Positions 1 to 7,806 of a DNA stretch of 13,140 nucleotides are shown here, one piece after another (position 1 is the stretch's first letter; every line of letters begins with the position of its first letter). Source of the DNA: Bryobacterales bacterium (GTDB taxonomy: Bacteria > Acidobacteriota > Terriglobia > Bryobacterales > Bryobacteraceae); NCBI GenBank assembly GCA_003132865.1, contig PKYZ01000772.1, forward strand, positions 330 through 13,469. Direction: 5' to 3'. Under the pieces are notes generated by a model that made no database searches, had not been told where the DNA came from, and worked only from the letters and a program-made list of their open reading frames with translations. A program made the translations under genes and the position numbers.

Positions 1-4
1 CCGC

Positions 5-69
5 GCGGGACGCCCCCGTCCCGCTGCCGGACGCGGAGGCACGGGCCTCCACACGGGCGAGGGTGCCCG
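5..69. repeat. Cluster of three short hairpins
   Basis: Three perfect inverted repeats lie back to back: GCGGGAC (5-11) with GTCCCGC (18-24); GGAGGC (35-40) with GCCTCC (45-50), loop ACGG; and CGGGC (54-58) with GCCCG (65-69). They resemble the intergenic hairpins elsewhere in the window in stem length (5-7 bp) and short loops. None is followed by a T-run, so they do not read as intrinsic terminators. They are probably members or remnants of interspersed palindromic repeats. Confidence 0.55.
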
Positions 70-400
70 CAGGACACGACTTCGCTGGCGACATCTGGCT
101 GAGTCAAGGGGATACCCACTTTGGGACAATTTGAGCTTTATTGAAAACAAAGGATCAGATTGGGTTCGTTTCGTTATTTGGTTTTGGGTTCGTCCGGGGT
201 CTCCCTCCGGGCGCATCCGGATCACTATTCGGATTTCAAGGATCGAGGGTAAGCGGGTGTGTGGAGCGCATCTCTACCCGGTGTAAGCCGTAACACGGCG
301 GGGACGGGAGTTCGGTTGACGGATTTGTCTTTGGGCTTTTGTTTTCAGCGTGGAACGGGAAGCACGAGATGCGTCACCCGCAGCGAGTCCGGGGGACCCG

Positions 401-430
401 CGCAGACCGAGTCGCAGACCGAGGGTCTGC
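401..430. repeat. Tandem 11-mer plus hairpin, GAG-loop palindrome
   Basis: The 11-mer CGCAGACCGAG occurs twice, at 401-411 and 413-423, one base apart. The second copy forms a perfect hairpin: GCAGACC (414-420), loop GAG, GGTCTGC (424-430), followed by CCCAC. Stem, loop and the CCCAC tail recur at 3093-3114, so this belongs to a local repeat family. It lies 30 bp beyond the stop of permease 1 and could stabilise or end that transcript, but there is no T-run on the minus strand. Confidence 0.6.
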
Positions 431-459
431 CCCACCAATACTAATTGTGCGGCGCAACC

Positions 460-2919
460 CTACTCCTGCCGCAGCACGACATTCGGGTCGAGACGCGATG
501 CGCGCCGCGCCGGGGCATATGCGCCCAGCGCCGCCGCGGCCACCAGTCCGGCTGTCACCAGTGCCACAAAAGGCAAATTGAACGACGGCACGCCCAGCGC
601 GAAGGTGACCGCCTTGCTGGCCAACAGGCAAAGCAGCAGACCGACCGATACTCCGGCGGCCGCCAGCACCATTCCCTGCTTCATGACCATGCCCAGCACT
701 CCAGAGCGGCCGGCGCCGATCGCCATGCGGATTTCGATCTCCCGCGCCCGCAGGCTTACCGAATACGACATCAGACCGTAGAGTCCCACCATCGCCAGGA
801 TCAGCCCGAGCAGCCCCATCGCACCGATGGCTTCTGTCCAGATGCCGAGCTCGTTGGCGCGCTCGTCGAAGACTTCCTCCATGGTGCGCACACCATACAT
901 GGGCTGGCCGGCATCCAGCGAGCGGACTATGTCGCGCAACGGTCCGGCCGCCCCGCTGGAAGGACCGGCGGTCGCGACCATAATGGTCATGGCCTGTTGC
1001 GGGTTCTGGGAAAGGGTTCTATAGAGGTATTCGATGGGCGGCTCGAGCAGATCTTCGTATTTGCTCTGCCGGGCCACACCGACGATCTCCAGCACGTCGT
1101 CCTTGGCGCCTTTCACCCGAAGCCGTTTGCCGATGGGGTTCTGGTTGGGATAATACTTGCGCGCGAACAGCTCATTCACGATCGCCACTGGACGGGATTC
1201 GGCGCGGTCGGTCTGCTGAAAGCCCCGGCCATGCATGATCGGCACGTTGAGCGTGTCGAAGTAACCTTCGCTCACCGTGTTCGACATCACGCCGAGCGCT
1301 TCGGTCCCAGGCGGCAGCTTGAAACCTTCCGGAACCAGCCGGCTGGCGCCGCCTCCCGGCATCAGCGGCGCAGCTTGGGCGAGCGCGGCGGATTTCACGC
1401 CCGGGAGATTTCGCACCCTCTCCAGCAGCAGCTTATAGAATCGCTTGGCCTGGTCCGGCGTGTACTTCGCCAGCGTGGGATTGAAGCTGGCCATGAGCAG
1501 ATGGTTGGTGCGGAAACCGGCGGGCGCGGACATTACCATCGATGCGCCGCGGTAAGCCTGCGTCGCGCAAACCAGGAGCAGGAGGGCACCGGCTACCTGC
1601 GCCGTTACTAGCGTGTTTCTTCCCAGCAGCCGCCTCCGTTTGCCGTTATCCGACTTTCCGGACTTTAGCGCCGGAACCAAGTCGAGATGGCTGCTCTGCA
1701 ACGCCGGAGCCAGTCCAAACAAAAGGGCGCTCGCCACCGAGGCCAGCATGGTGAACAGCAGCACCCGCGGGTCCAGCCTCACGTCCAGCACCACGGGCAT
1801 GTCGATGGATATCTTGATCCGGCCAAACAGATCCACGCCGGCCTCTGCCACCAGCAGCCCCAGCGCCCCGCCGAGCACCGCGATCACCAGGCTCTCGGTC
1901 AACAGTTGCCTGACCAGGCGGCCGCGGCCCGCCCCGATAGCCAGCCGGACGGCGATCTCCCGTGACCGGGCCCGGGCGCGGCTCAACAGGATATTCGCCA
2001 CGTTCGCACAAGCGATCAACAAAACCACGGCGCCCATCGCCAGCGGGAAAAACAACATCGCGGCGACTTCCGGACCTTTCTTGAGCCTGGCTCGCAAGTC
2101 CGAGTCGACCACCATGGAGGAGGTTCGATTCGTCGCCGGATAGGCCTGAGCGAGTTGCTGCGAGACGACCCTGGCCTCGGCCGCGGCTTGAGCCAAGCTG
2201 ACTCCCGGTTTCAGCCGCCCATGTACGATCATGCCGCGGTTGTCGCGCTTGTCGAGCATGCTTTGCTGCAGATCGTCCTGCAGGCGGGGACCCATCGCGA
2301 TGGGCACAAAGAGCGCGGAACGAATCAGTCCGTTCGAACCGGTGAATGGCTCCGGCGCCACTCCAATCACGGTAAAGGGAACGTTGTTCAGGAAAATGGT
2401 TCTCCCGACGACGCTGCGATCCGAGGCGAAATCCGTGCGCCACAACTCGTGGCCCAGGACAACCACCGCGTCGCGGCCCGGCACTCTGTCTTCGTCCGGC
2501 CGGAACGCCGGCCCCAATTCCAGCGGCACATCCAGTACGCGGAAGAAATCGCCGCTCACCAACTCGCCGTATTTCATCTGCGGCAGCGCGCCTTTTTCGG
2601 TTGCGAATCCGAACTGCGAGTATTGGGAAGCCGCCAGACCCGTATAGGATTTGTTCCGGTCGCGGAGGTCCTTGAAATCAGGATAGGACAGCCCGGAGTA
2701 CTGGGCGAGGCCCCCGACGGACTCGCCGCGCAAGTGCGACTGAACTACGATGAACTCGGAAGCATGCGGCACGGGCAGCGGGCGCAACAGAACCGCGTCC
2801 GCCAGGCTGAACATGGCCGAATTGGCGCCAATTCCCAAGGCCAGCGAAATGATGGCTACCAGGGCGAACCCAGGACTCTTCCGGAGGGTGCGCAAAGCGT
2901 ACCGAAGGTCATTGAACAT
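460..2919 (-). CDS. ADOP-type MacB/FtsX-like permease 1
   Basis: An inner-membrane permease of 819 residues built from two MacB/FtsX-type halves. Each half has one leading transmembrane helix, a periplasmic MacB_PCD-type domain, and three further helices. Predicted helices lie near residues 18-40, 285-312, 340-362, 386-407, 437-452, 693-720, 749-771 and 781-801. Family signatures are the N-terminus MFNDLRYALRTLRKSPGF, the repeated 'RxREIxxRxAIGAGR' blocks (around 318-332 and 724-738) and the C-terminus PARRASRLDPNVVLRQE. I chose the ATG at 2919 because MFNDLRYALR is the usual start of this family; an in-frame start at 2964 would add 15 atypical residues. Neither start has a strong Shine-Dalgarno sequence. 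No ATPase gene is adjacent, which matches the acidobacterial duplicated orphan permease description. Substrate is unknown: it may be a MacB-like exporter or a mechanotransmission partner of an ATPase encoded elsewhere. Confidence 0.93.
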   Translation of the reverse strand: MFNDLRYALRTLRKSPGFALVAIISLALGIGANSAMFSLADAVLLRPLPVPHASEFIVVQSHLRGESVGGLAQYSGLSYPDFKDLRDRNKSYTGLAASQYSQFGFATEKGALPQMKYGELVSGDFFRVLDVPLELGPAFRPDEDRVPGRDAVVVLGHELWRTDFASDRSVVGRTIFLNNVPFTVIGVAPEPFTGSNGLIRSALFVPIAMGPRLQDDLQQSMLDKRDNRGMIVHGRLKPGVSLAQAAAEARVVSQQLAQAYPATNRTSSMVVDSDLRARLKKGPEVAAMLFFPLAMGAVVLLIACANVANILLSRARARSREIAVRLAIGAGRGRLVRQLLTESLVIAVLGGALGLLVAEAGVDLFGRIKISIDMPVVLDVRLDPRVLLFTMLASVASALLFGLAPALQSSHLDLVPALKSGKSDNGKRRRLLGRNTLVTAQVAGALLLLVCATQAYRGASMVMSAPAGFRTNHLLMASFNPTLAKYTPDQAKRFYKLLLERVRNLPGVKSAALAQAAPLMPGGGASRLVPEGFKLPPGTEALGVMSNTVSEGYFDTLNVPIMHGRGFQQTDRAESRPVAIVNELFARKYYPNQNPIGKRLRVKGAKDDVLEIVGVARQSKYEDLLEPPIEYLYRTLSQNPQQAMTIMVATAGPSSGAAGPLRDIVRSLDAGQPMYGVRTMEEVFDERANELGIWTEAIGAMGLLGLILAMVGLYGLMSYSVSLRAREIEIRMAIGAGRSGVLGMVMKQGMVLAAAGVSVGLLLCLLASKAVTFALGVPSFNLPFVALVTAGLVAAAALGAYAPARRASRLDPNVVLRQE

Positions 2920-3075
2920 GCGTTGGCGATTGCACGCTGCCTGCCGGACCGCCGCACCGCGCATCTGCTGGCAAATGCGGCGCGTTACCGGGAAGCTCCG
3001 GCGGGCTGCCGTCCGTTTTTGGGACTAAGGCTTCGCTGGCGGACGCCTGCTGCCACCTGTTGAGGCGCAGCCGGA

Positions 3076-3174
3076 CGGCCTGGGAGGCCGCCGCAGGCCG
3101 AGGGCCTGCCCCACTGCGGGGTTTTCATAACGATTGGTGGGCTGCAAGCCCATCCTGACAGACCTGGAGGTCTG
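3076..3174. repeat. Array of four short hairpins in the divergent promoter region
   Basis: Four perfect inverted repeats occur in 99 bp: CGGCCT/AGGCCG (3076-3090, loop GGG), GCAGGCC/GGCCTGC (3093-3109, loop GAG), TGGGCT/AGCCCA (3138-3152, loop GCA) and CAGACC/GGTCTG (3159-3174, loop TGGA). The second and fourth are followed by CCCAC, as is the hairpin at 414-430. CCCC (3109-3112) can also pair with GGGG (3118-3121) ahead of TTTT, which gives a weak terminator-like shape on the plus strand. The array fills the space between two divergent genes, so it may affect both; a REP-like repeat cluster is the simplest reading. Confidence 0.65.
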
Positions 3175-3177
3175 CCC

Positions 3178-3186
3178 CACTATAAT
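3178..3186 (+). promoter_or_regulatory. Perfect -10 box overlapping the mtaB start
   Basis: The sequence CACTATAAT contains a perfect TATAAT at 3181-3186 that overlaps the ATG at 3185. The best upstream match to a -35 is CTGACA at 3155-3160, but the spacer would be 20 nt, which is long. If it is used, transcription would begin around 3193, at or next to the in-frame GTG at 3194, and would give a leaderless message. The same 9-mer occurs at 10172-10180 in another intergenic region. Confidence 0.45.
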
Positions 3187-4510
3187 GGAACAAGTGGGTA
3201 AGTTCTTCGTCCAAAACTTTGGCTGCCGGGCCACCCAGGCCGATGGCGCCGCGCTCGAGACACTCCTTTCGGCCAAGGGCCTGGAAGCGGCGGCAGAGCG
3301 CTGTCACGCCGACTTGGTGGTTCTGAACACCTGCACCGTCACCCAAGCGGCGGATGAAGACGTGCGCCAGACCGTCCGCCGCGTGCATCGCGAGAATCCC
3401 GAAGCGCGCATCCTGGTGACGGGTTGCTACGCACAGCGCGCGCCCGATGAACTGGCCGCCATGCCGGGGGTCGAATGGGTGGTGGGGAATTCGCACAAGA
3501 CGCAGATCGCCGAGCTGGTCAGCGCCGCGCCGTATCACGGAAACATCTTTGTCGGCGATATCTTCGCGCAACACGATTTCCTCTCCGCGCCGGTGGAGGA
3601 CGCCGCGGGCGATCGCACGCGCCCCAACCTGAAGATCCAGGACGGCTGCAACAACCGCTGCTCGTTCTGCATCATTCCGTTCGTCAGAGGGCGCAGCCGC
3701 AGCGCGCCGGCCGATCAGGTGATCGAGCAGGTGCGCAGCCTCAGCCGCCGCTATCGCGAAGTGGTCCTGAGCGGCATCAATCTGGGCCGCTGGGGCCGCG
3801 AGCCGGACAGCCGCATGCGCCTGGCGGACCTCATCCGGCGCCTGCTCGACGAGACCGAAATTGAACGGCTGCGGCTCAGTTCCGTCGAGCCGATGGATTT
3901 CTCCGACGATCTGTTGGGTCTCATGGCCGCCTCGCCCCGCATCGCCAGACACGTACACGCGCCGCTGCAGTCCGGCTGCGACCGCATCCTGCGGCGCATG
4001 CATCGCAAGTACCGTCCGCGGCACTACGCGGACCGCATCGGGAAGGCGCGAGGCCTGATGCCCGACTGCGCCGTGGGCGCCGACGTGATGGCAGGATTCC
4101 CCGGCGAGACCGGCGCCGATTTCGAGGAGAGCCGCCAATTTATCGAGAGTCTGCCATTCACCTATCTGCACGTGTTCACTTACTCGGAGCGTCCCGGCAC
4201 GCCCGCCGCTGAAATGCCGGACCAGGTGCCCATGCCGGTGCGCAAGGAACGCAATCGCATTCTGCGCGAGTTGGCCGCTTGCAAGAACTTGGACTTCCGG
4301 CGCGGCATGGTAGGGCGCACGCTTTCGGTAGTGACGCTGCACGAGCCGGGGGCAGCGCTGAGCGGCAACTATCTGAAGGTGCAATTGGCGCGCGCCGCAG
4401 AACCCAACCGCCTGATCGATGTGGAGATCGGCGGCCTGACGGAGGGCGGCATGCGGGAAGCGGCGGCAGCCACGCCGCTAACGATGCTGCTGTATCCACG
4501 AGGCGCCTGA
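3185..4510 (+). CDS. mtaB: tRNA t6A37 methylthiotransferase, MtaB type
   Basis: A radical-SAM enzyme expected to convert t6A to ms2t6A at position 37 of ANN-decoding tRNAs in the cytoplasm. The N-terminal UPF0004 domain has its three cluster cysteines, C14 (NFGCRATQ), C50 (NTCTVT) and C81 (VTGCYAQ). The radical-SAM CxxxCxxC is C155, C159 and C162 in DGCNNRCSFCIIPFVRG, the form typical of MtaB rather than RimO. SSVEP and the GADVMAGFPGET block (around 297-308) follow, then a weak TRAM-like C-terminus. The length, 441 residues from the ATG at 3185, fits the family. The start is uncertain. An upstream TTG (3134) is unlikely because it lies within the hairpin array. The GTG at 3194 is a real alternative, because TATAAT overlaps the ATG and homologues start close to the KFFVQNFGC block. 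Permease 2 follows after 14 nt and may be co-transcribed, though no functional link is apparent. Confidence 0.92.
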   Translation: MEQVGKFFVQNFGCRATQADGAALETLLSAKGLEAAAERCHADLVVLNTCTVTQAADEDVRQTVRRVHRENPEARILVTGCYAQRAPDELAAMPGVEWVVGNSHKTQIAELVSAAPYHGNIFVGDIFAQHDFLSAPVEDAAGDRTRPNLKIQDGCNNRCSFCIIPFVRGRSRSAPADQVIEQVRSLSRRYREVVLSGINLGRWGREPDSRMRLADLIRRLLDETEIERLRLSSVEPMDFSDDLLGLMAASPRIARHVHAPLQSGCDRILRRMHRKYRPRHYADRIGKARGLMPDCAVGADVMAGFPGETGADFEESRQFIESLPFTYLHVFTYSERPGTPAAEMPDQVPMPVRKERNRILRELAACKNLDFRRGMVGRTLSVVTLHEPGAALSGNYLKVQLARAAEPNRLIDVEIGGLTEGGMREAAAATPLTMLLYPRGA

Positions 4511-4524
4511 CGTGACATGCTCTT

Positions 4525-6942
4525 ATGATGTCTAGCGATTTGGCTTTCGCGCTGCGCAGGTGGCGCAAGAAACCCATTTCAGCAATCGCCGCCCTGGTGA
4601 CGCTGGCCCTCGGCACCGGCGCGAATACGGCGATCTTCAGTATCATCCATTCGGTGATGCTCAAGCCGCTTCCCTATGCGGAGCCGCAACGGCTGGTGCA
4701 GATATGGTCGGTCGACCTTGACCCCAACTCCAATCTGGGCGCCATGGCAACGCGGGATAAACAACTGGCTTCCACGCGGGAGCTCGACCGCTGGCGGGAG
4801 TTGAGCGCATCGTTCCGGGACATCGCATACTACCGCCCCTGGCTGACCAATTTCACCGCTCCCGGAGAACCGGAACGTGTCCCGACGGCGCTGATCTCTG
4901 CCAGCTTCTTCGCCACGTTGGGCGTGACGCCGGCCCGGGGGCGCGCGTTCACAGCCGCGGATCTGGTCCCTGGCAAGGACCGCGTCGCGATTCTGAGCGA
5001 TACGTTCTGGCGGCGCCGCTTCGGCGGCAATGCGGCGGTTCTGGGGCAGAGCGCCATCATCGACGGTTATCGCAACACCATCGTAGGCGTTCTGCCGCCG
5101 GACTTTCGCTTGATTGCGCCGTCGATCAACGAACAGCCAGACGTGTTTGAGCCCATCTCGATTCTGATGGGCGTGGATCTGGGGCCGGAATCGGCATTTG
5201 CCTTCGGCCGCTTGAAACCGGGCGTCGCACTGCCGGTGGCGCGCGACGAAATGGCCGCTCTCGTGCGGCGGTTGCCGCCGGACGAATTGCATGGTTCCGG
5301 CAAACGCGGTGTCAACCTGGTGCGTCTGGACGAGGAAGTTGCGAGCGGCCTTCGCCCGGCGCTGCTCATCCTGTTCGGCGCCGCCGGTTGCGTGCTGCTG
5401 ATTGCCTGTGGCAACATTGCCAACCTGATCCTCGCCGATACCGCGGCGCGCCAGCGGGAGTTGGCGCTACGCACTGCTTTGGGCGCCGGGCGGCGCCGCT
5501 TGGCCTCGCAACTTCTCACCGAATCAATCGTGCTTTGCACCGCAGGCACGGCCATGGGATTGCCGCTGGCGTGGTGGGCGCTACGCGCCATGGTGCATCT
5601 CTACCCGGGTCACATTCCGCGCCTGGAGTCGCTCAGTCCGGAGCCGACCGTCTTCGCGTTCGCCGCGTGTCTGGCGCTGATCAGCGCCATGCTGTCGGGC
5701 GCCGTGCCCGCGTGGCGCTACTCACGGCCGGATGTGCAGCAGGTGTTGAAAGGATCTGCCGGACCGGGCGGCCAGCGCGGCGGCCGTTTCCGCGGCTTGC
5801 TGACGGCCGGGCAGATCGCCGCATCCCTGGTGTTGCTCATCGGCGCCGGCCTGCTGCTCCGCAGTTTTCTGCTGCTGCGCGCCGTCGATCCCGGCTTTCA
5901 GCGGCATAACCTGCTGACCGCGCACTTGATGCTGGATAACAAGACCTATGCCGAACCAGCCCAACAGGCGGCTTTCGTGACGCGCCTGATGAACCGCCTC
6001 GATACGCTGCCTGCGGTCGAAATGGCCGGAGCCACCAATTCGCTGCCGCTATCGTTCAACATGCTGCTGAGCGTTACGATGAGCATTGAAGGCCATCCGG
6101 AATTGGGAGAAAATGCCGAAGCGGATTGCCGCTCGGTGACACCGTATTTTCTGCAGACGATGGGCATCGGGCTTTGGGCGGGCCGCTACCTGCAGCCCGC
6201 GGATTCCGCCCCCGGCGGCGGCGTTCTGGTGAATCGGGCCTTTGCCCGGCAATACTTCGGCAGTGAGAATCCGGTGGGACGGCATTTGCGGCTTGGCCCC
6301 GAAGCTCGTCCGATTGTGGGCGTTGTCCCGGACATCCGAGAACTGAACCTCGACCGCAATCCGATCGCAGCGATCTACTTGCCCTTCGACCGGCAGCCTG
6401 GGCCGTTTGTCGATCTGGCGGTGCGCACAGCGGCGGACCCGAAGTTCCTGGTCAATGCGGTGCGCGCGGCGCTACGTGGCGTGGATCCCAATCAACCGCT
6501 CGGGAAGGTGGTCACCATGAATGACGTTCTGCGGGAGGCCGTGGCCAAGCCGCGGTGGTACGCGATTCTGGTGGGATCCTTCGCCGGCTTGGCACTGCTG
6601 CTGGCTGCCGTTGGAATCTACGGCGTGGTGGCGTATGCGGTAGGGCAACGAACGAACGAGATTGGCATTCGCATGGCCCTGGGCGCCGGAAGTGCGGACA
6701 TCCTGCGAATGGTGCTGCTGGGAGGCCTACGTGCGCCCCTGTGCGGCGTGATCGCCGGGCTATCCATCGGAGCGCTGGCCAGCAAGGTGCTGGCCAGTTT
6801 TCTGTACGGCATCAAACCGCTGGACCTGGGAACCTACTGTGCGGCCGCGCTGCTGGTGCTTCTGGTGGCGGTGGCCGCGGCTTATTTTCCGGCCCGTCGG
6901 GCTACCGCGGTGGATCCCATGGTAGCTTTGCGCTGGGAGTGA
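4525..6942 (+). CDS. ADOP-type MacB/FtsX-like permease 2
   Basis: A second orphan permease of 805 residues with the same two-half architecture as the protein at 460-2919. The first helix is near residues 18-42 (ALVTLALGTGANTAIFSII), followed by a periplasmic MacB_PCD-like domain to about 270. Helices follow near 276-302, 334-354, 375-397, 424-452, 677-704, 733-760 and 768-790. Signatures are the N-terminal LAFALRRWRKKP, the paired 'RxxELALRTALGAGRRR' and 'NEIGIRMALGAG' coupling-helix regions, and the terminal PARRATAVDPMVALRWE. It starts 14 nt after mtaB with two consecutive ATGs (4525 and 4528) and no clear Shine-Dalgarno sequence, so translation may be coupled to mtaB. No ABC ATPase is nearby; the substrate cannot be inferred. 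It is clearly diverged from permease 1, so the pair is not a recent duplication. Confidence 0.93.
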   Translation: MMSSDLAFALRRWRKKPISAIAALVTLALGTGANTAIFSIIHSVMLKPLPYAEPQRLVQIWSVDLDPNSNLGAMATRDKQLASTRELDRWRELSASFRDIAYYRPWLTNFTAPGEPERVPTALISASFFATLGVTPARGRAFTAADLVPGKDRVAILSDTFWRRRFGGNAAVLGQSAIIDGYRNTIVGVLPPDFRLIAPSINEQPDVFEPISILMGVDLGPESAFAFGRLKPGVALPVARDEMAALVRRLPPDELHGSGKRGVNLVRLDEEVASGLRPALLILFGAAGCVLLIACGNIANLILADTAARQRELALRTALGAGRRRLASQLLTESIVLCTAGTAMGLPLAWWALRAMVHLYPGHIPRLESLSPEPTVFAFAACLALISAMLSGAVPAWRYSRPDVQQVLKGSAGPGGQRGGRFRGLLTAGQIAASLVLLIGAGLLLRSFLLLRAVDPGFQRHNLLTAHLMLDNKTYAEPAQQAAFVTRLMNRLDTLPAVEMAGATNSLPLSFNMLLSVTMSIEGHPELGENAEADCRSVTPYFLQTMGIGLWAGRYLQPADSAPGGGVLVNRAFARQYFGSENPVGRHLRLGPEARPIVGVVPDIRELNLDRNPIAAIYLPFDRQPGPFVDLAVRTAADPKFLVNAVRAALRGVDPNQPLGKVVTMNDVLREAVAKPRWYAILVGSFAGLALLLAAVGIYGVVAYAVGQRTNEIGIRMALGAGSADILRMVLLGGLRAPLCGVIAGLSIGALASKVLASFLYGIKPLDLGTYCAAALLVLLVAVAAAYFPARRATAVDPMVALRWE

Positions 6943-6985
6943 CATAACCTGCGGTATTCTGTGTGCTAGGGCTAGAGGGCTACCC

Positions 6986-7303
6986 ATGCCGATCACTCGC
7001 CTCAGTCCGGAGCAGTTGAAGTAATTCGACCAGATGGTCCAACAAACCGCGATGAAGTTTCCGGGCGAGGTCATCAGGATCCGGTACTCCTTTGGTGACG
7101 ACTGGCACGGCGACCCGGCGATCTTCTTTCGGATCCTCCTGGCGGATGACACCCGCCGCGATGACCAGTTCGTGAATATCACGAAACGCGTCGAGGACGC
7201 GCTACACGACGGTCTGGGACCGGCCGCGTCGGAGTACTGGCCGTTCGTCACGATTCGCACCAAAGCCGAGCAGGATAAATTGCAGGACCCGGAATGGGAA
7301 TAG
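6986..7303 (+). pseudogene. Uncharacterised small gene with premature stop
   Basis: An ATG at 6986 has an excellent Shine-Dalgarno GAGGG (6975-6979, spacer 6 nt) and opens a frame reading MPITRLSPEQLK, then TAA (7022-7024), then FDQMVQQTAMKF and onward without interruption to the TAG at 7301-7303. One changed base, GAA to TAA, would explain the stop and restore a 105-residue protein. The only rescue is the internal ATG at 7034, which gives 89 residues and has no good ribosome site. The body contains a conserved-looking core, IRYSFGDDWHGDPAIFFRIL, with an acidic, charged C-terminus. I cannot assign a family. It overlaps the HEPN-like gene by 10 nt, which implies co-translation as a two-gene module. 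An assembly error at one base is the alternative to true decay. Confidence 0.6.
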
Positions 7304-7785
7304 CGGACGATCTCCCGACGCTAGCCGATCGTCTCGCCAACCCGGCGCCTGGGGATCCCGAGCAGGCATGCCTTCGCCGCGCGATATCCACGCCGACTAC
7401 GCGTTGTTTCATCTCCTTGTCCAGGAAGCTGTGCAAGGCTGGAGCGGTTCGCCGGCGACACTGGTGCCTTGGGCTGGAGAGAACCCTCGAACACAGAAAC
7501 ATGCGGGATGTGTCCGGAACCATTTACCAGGGTTCCTGGAAAGGGTGGAGCACCCCGCGGATTTCCGTGCCTGCCGAACTAAAGGATGTCGCGAAGACGT
7601 TCTTCGACTTGCAAGAGTGGCGCCACGAGGCGGATTACGACAATGCCAAGACCTGGACCGCCGATGACCTGCGCGGCAAAGTCGCACGCGCCCGAACTGC
7701 TTTTCAGAACTGGCAGAAAATCCGGACCGATCCCGCGACGAACGAGTATCTGCTGTCGCTTCTGGTCGGCAAGAAGCGGGAATGA
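7294..7785 (+). pseudogene. HEPN-like protein with two compensating frameshifts
   Basis: The frame is open for 163 residues, but its middle is out of register. Residues 1-33 (to RRAISTP) and the part from GLERTLEHRNM onward read well. Between 7393 and 7470 the frame gives an Arg/Cys/Lys-rich stretch (RCFISLSRKLCKAG, RRRHWC). The frame one base earlier reads ADYALFHLLVQEAVQGW over exactly the same 26 codons. RRAISTADYALFHLL is a typical HEPN-superfamily helix (RRAVSTAYYALFH pattern). A missing G near 7392 and an extra T near 7469-7470 would produce this. HEPN proteins are often RNases or partners in toxin-antitoxin pairs; this one is probably inactive as read. Its ATG lies inside the end of the preceding gene (10-nt overlap). 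A sequencing or assembly error is possible. The HEPN assignment is moderate and rests on this one motif plus helical character. Confidence 0.6.
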
Positions 7786-7806
7786 GCCGGCAAAACCACC
7801 GCTCCC

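Larger units (their letters stand above)
1..459. other. Intergenic region with hairpins, no gene supported
   Basis: I find no convincing coding sequence here. Short open frames (for example 259-444) lack family features, and the longer ones that begin here run antisense through permease 1. What can be seen is three GC-rich hairpins at the left edge, a T-rich stretch around 150-195 and 325-345, and a further hairpin at 414-430 beside the 3' end of permease 1. No tRNA, rRNA or promoter was recognised. Confidence 0.6.

Noticed and set aside
445..1611. Open frame of 388 codons on the plus strand
   Set aside because: It is antisense to permease 1, has a low-complexity His/Gln/Arg composition typical of reversed GC-rich codons, and shows no domain.
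2155..3063. Open frame of 302 codons on the plus strand
   Set aside because: It lies mostly opposite the N-terminal half of permease 1, whose family motifs are unambiguous; no ribosome site or motif supports it.
3109..3125. Intrinsic terminator CCCC-ACTGC-GGGG-TTTT
   Set aside because: The stem is only 4 bp and it lies between two divergent genes, where no plus-strand transcript needs to end.
3125..4384. Open frame of 419 codons on the minus strand
   Set aside because: It is antisense to mtaB, where the radical-SAM cysteines fix the true frame.
7368..7667. Independent 99-codon gene overlapping the HEPN-like gene
   Set aside because: Only its first part (to about 7470) resembles a HEPN helix; the rest is a shadow. 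It is best explained as the ancestral frame of the neighbouring gene between two indels.
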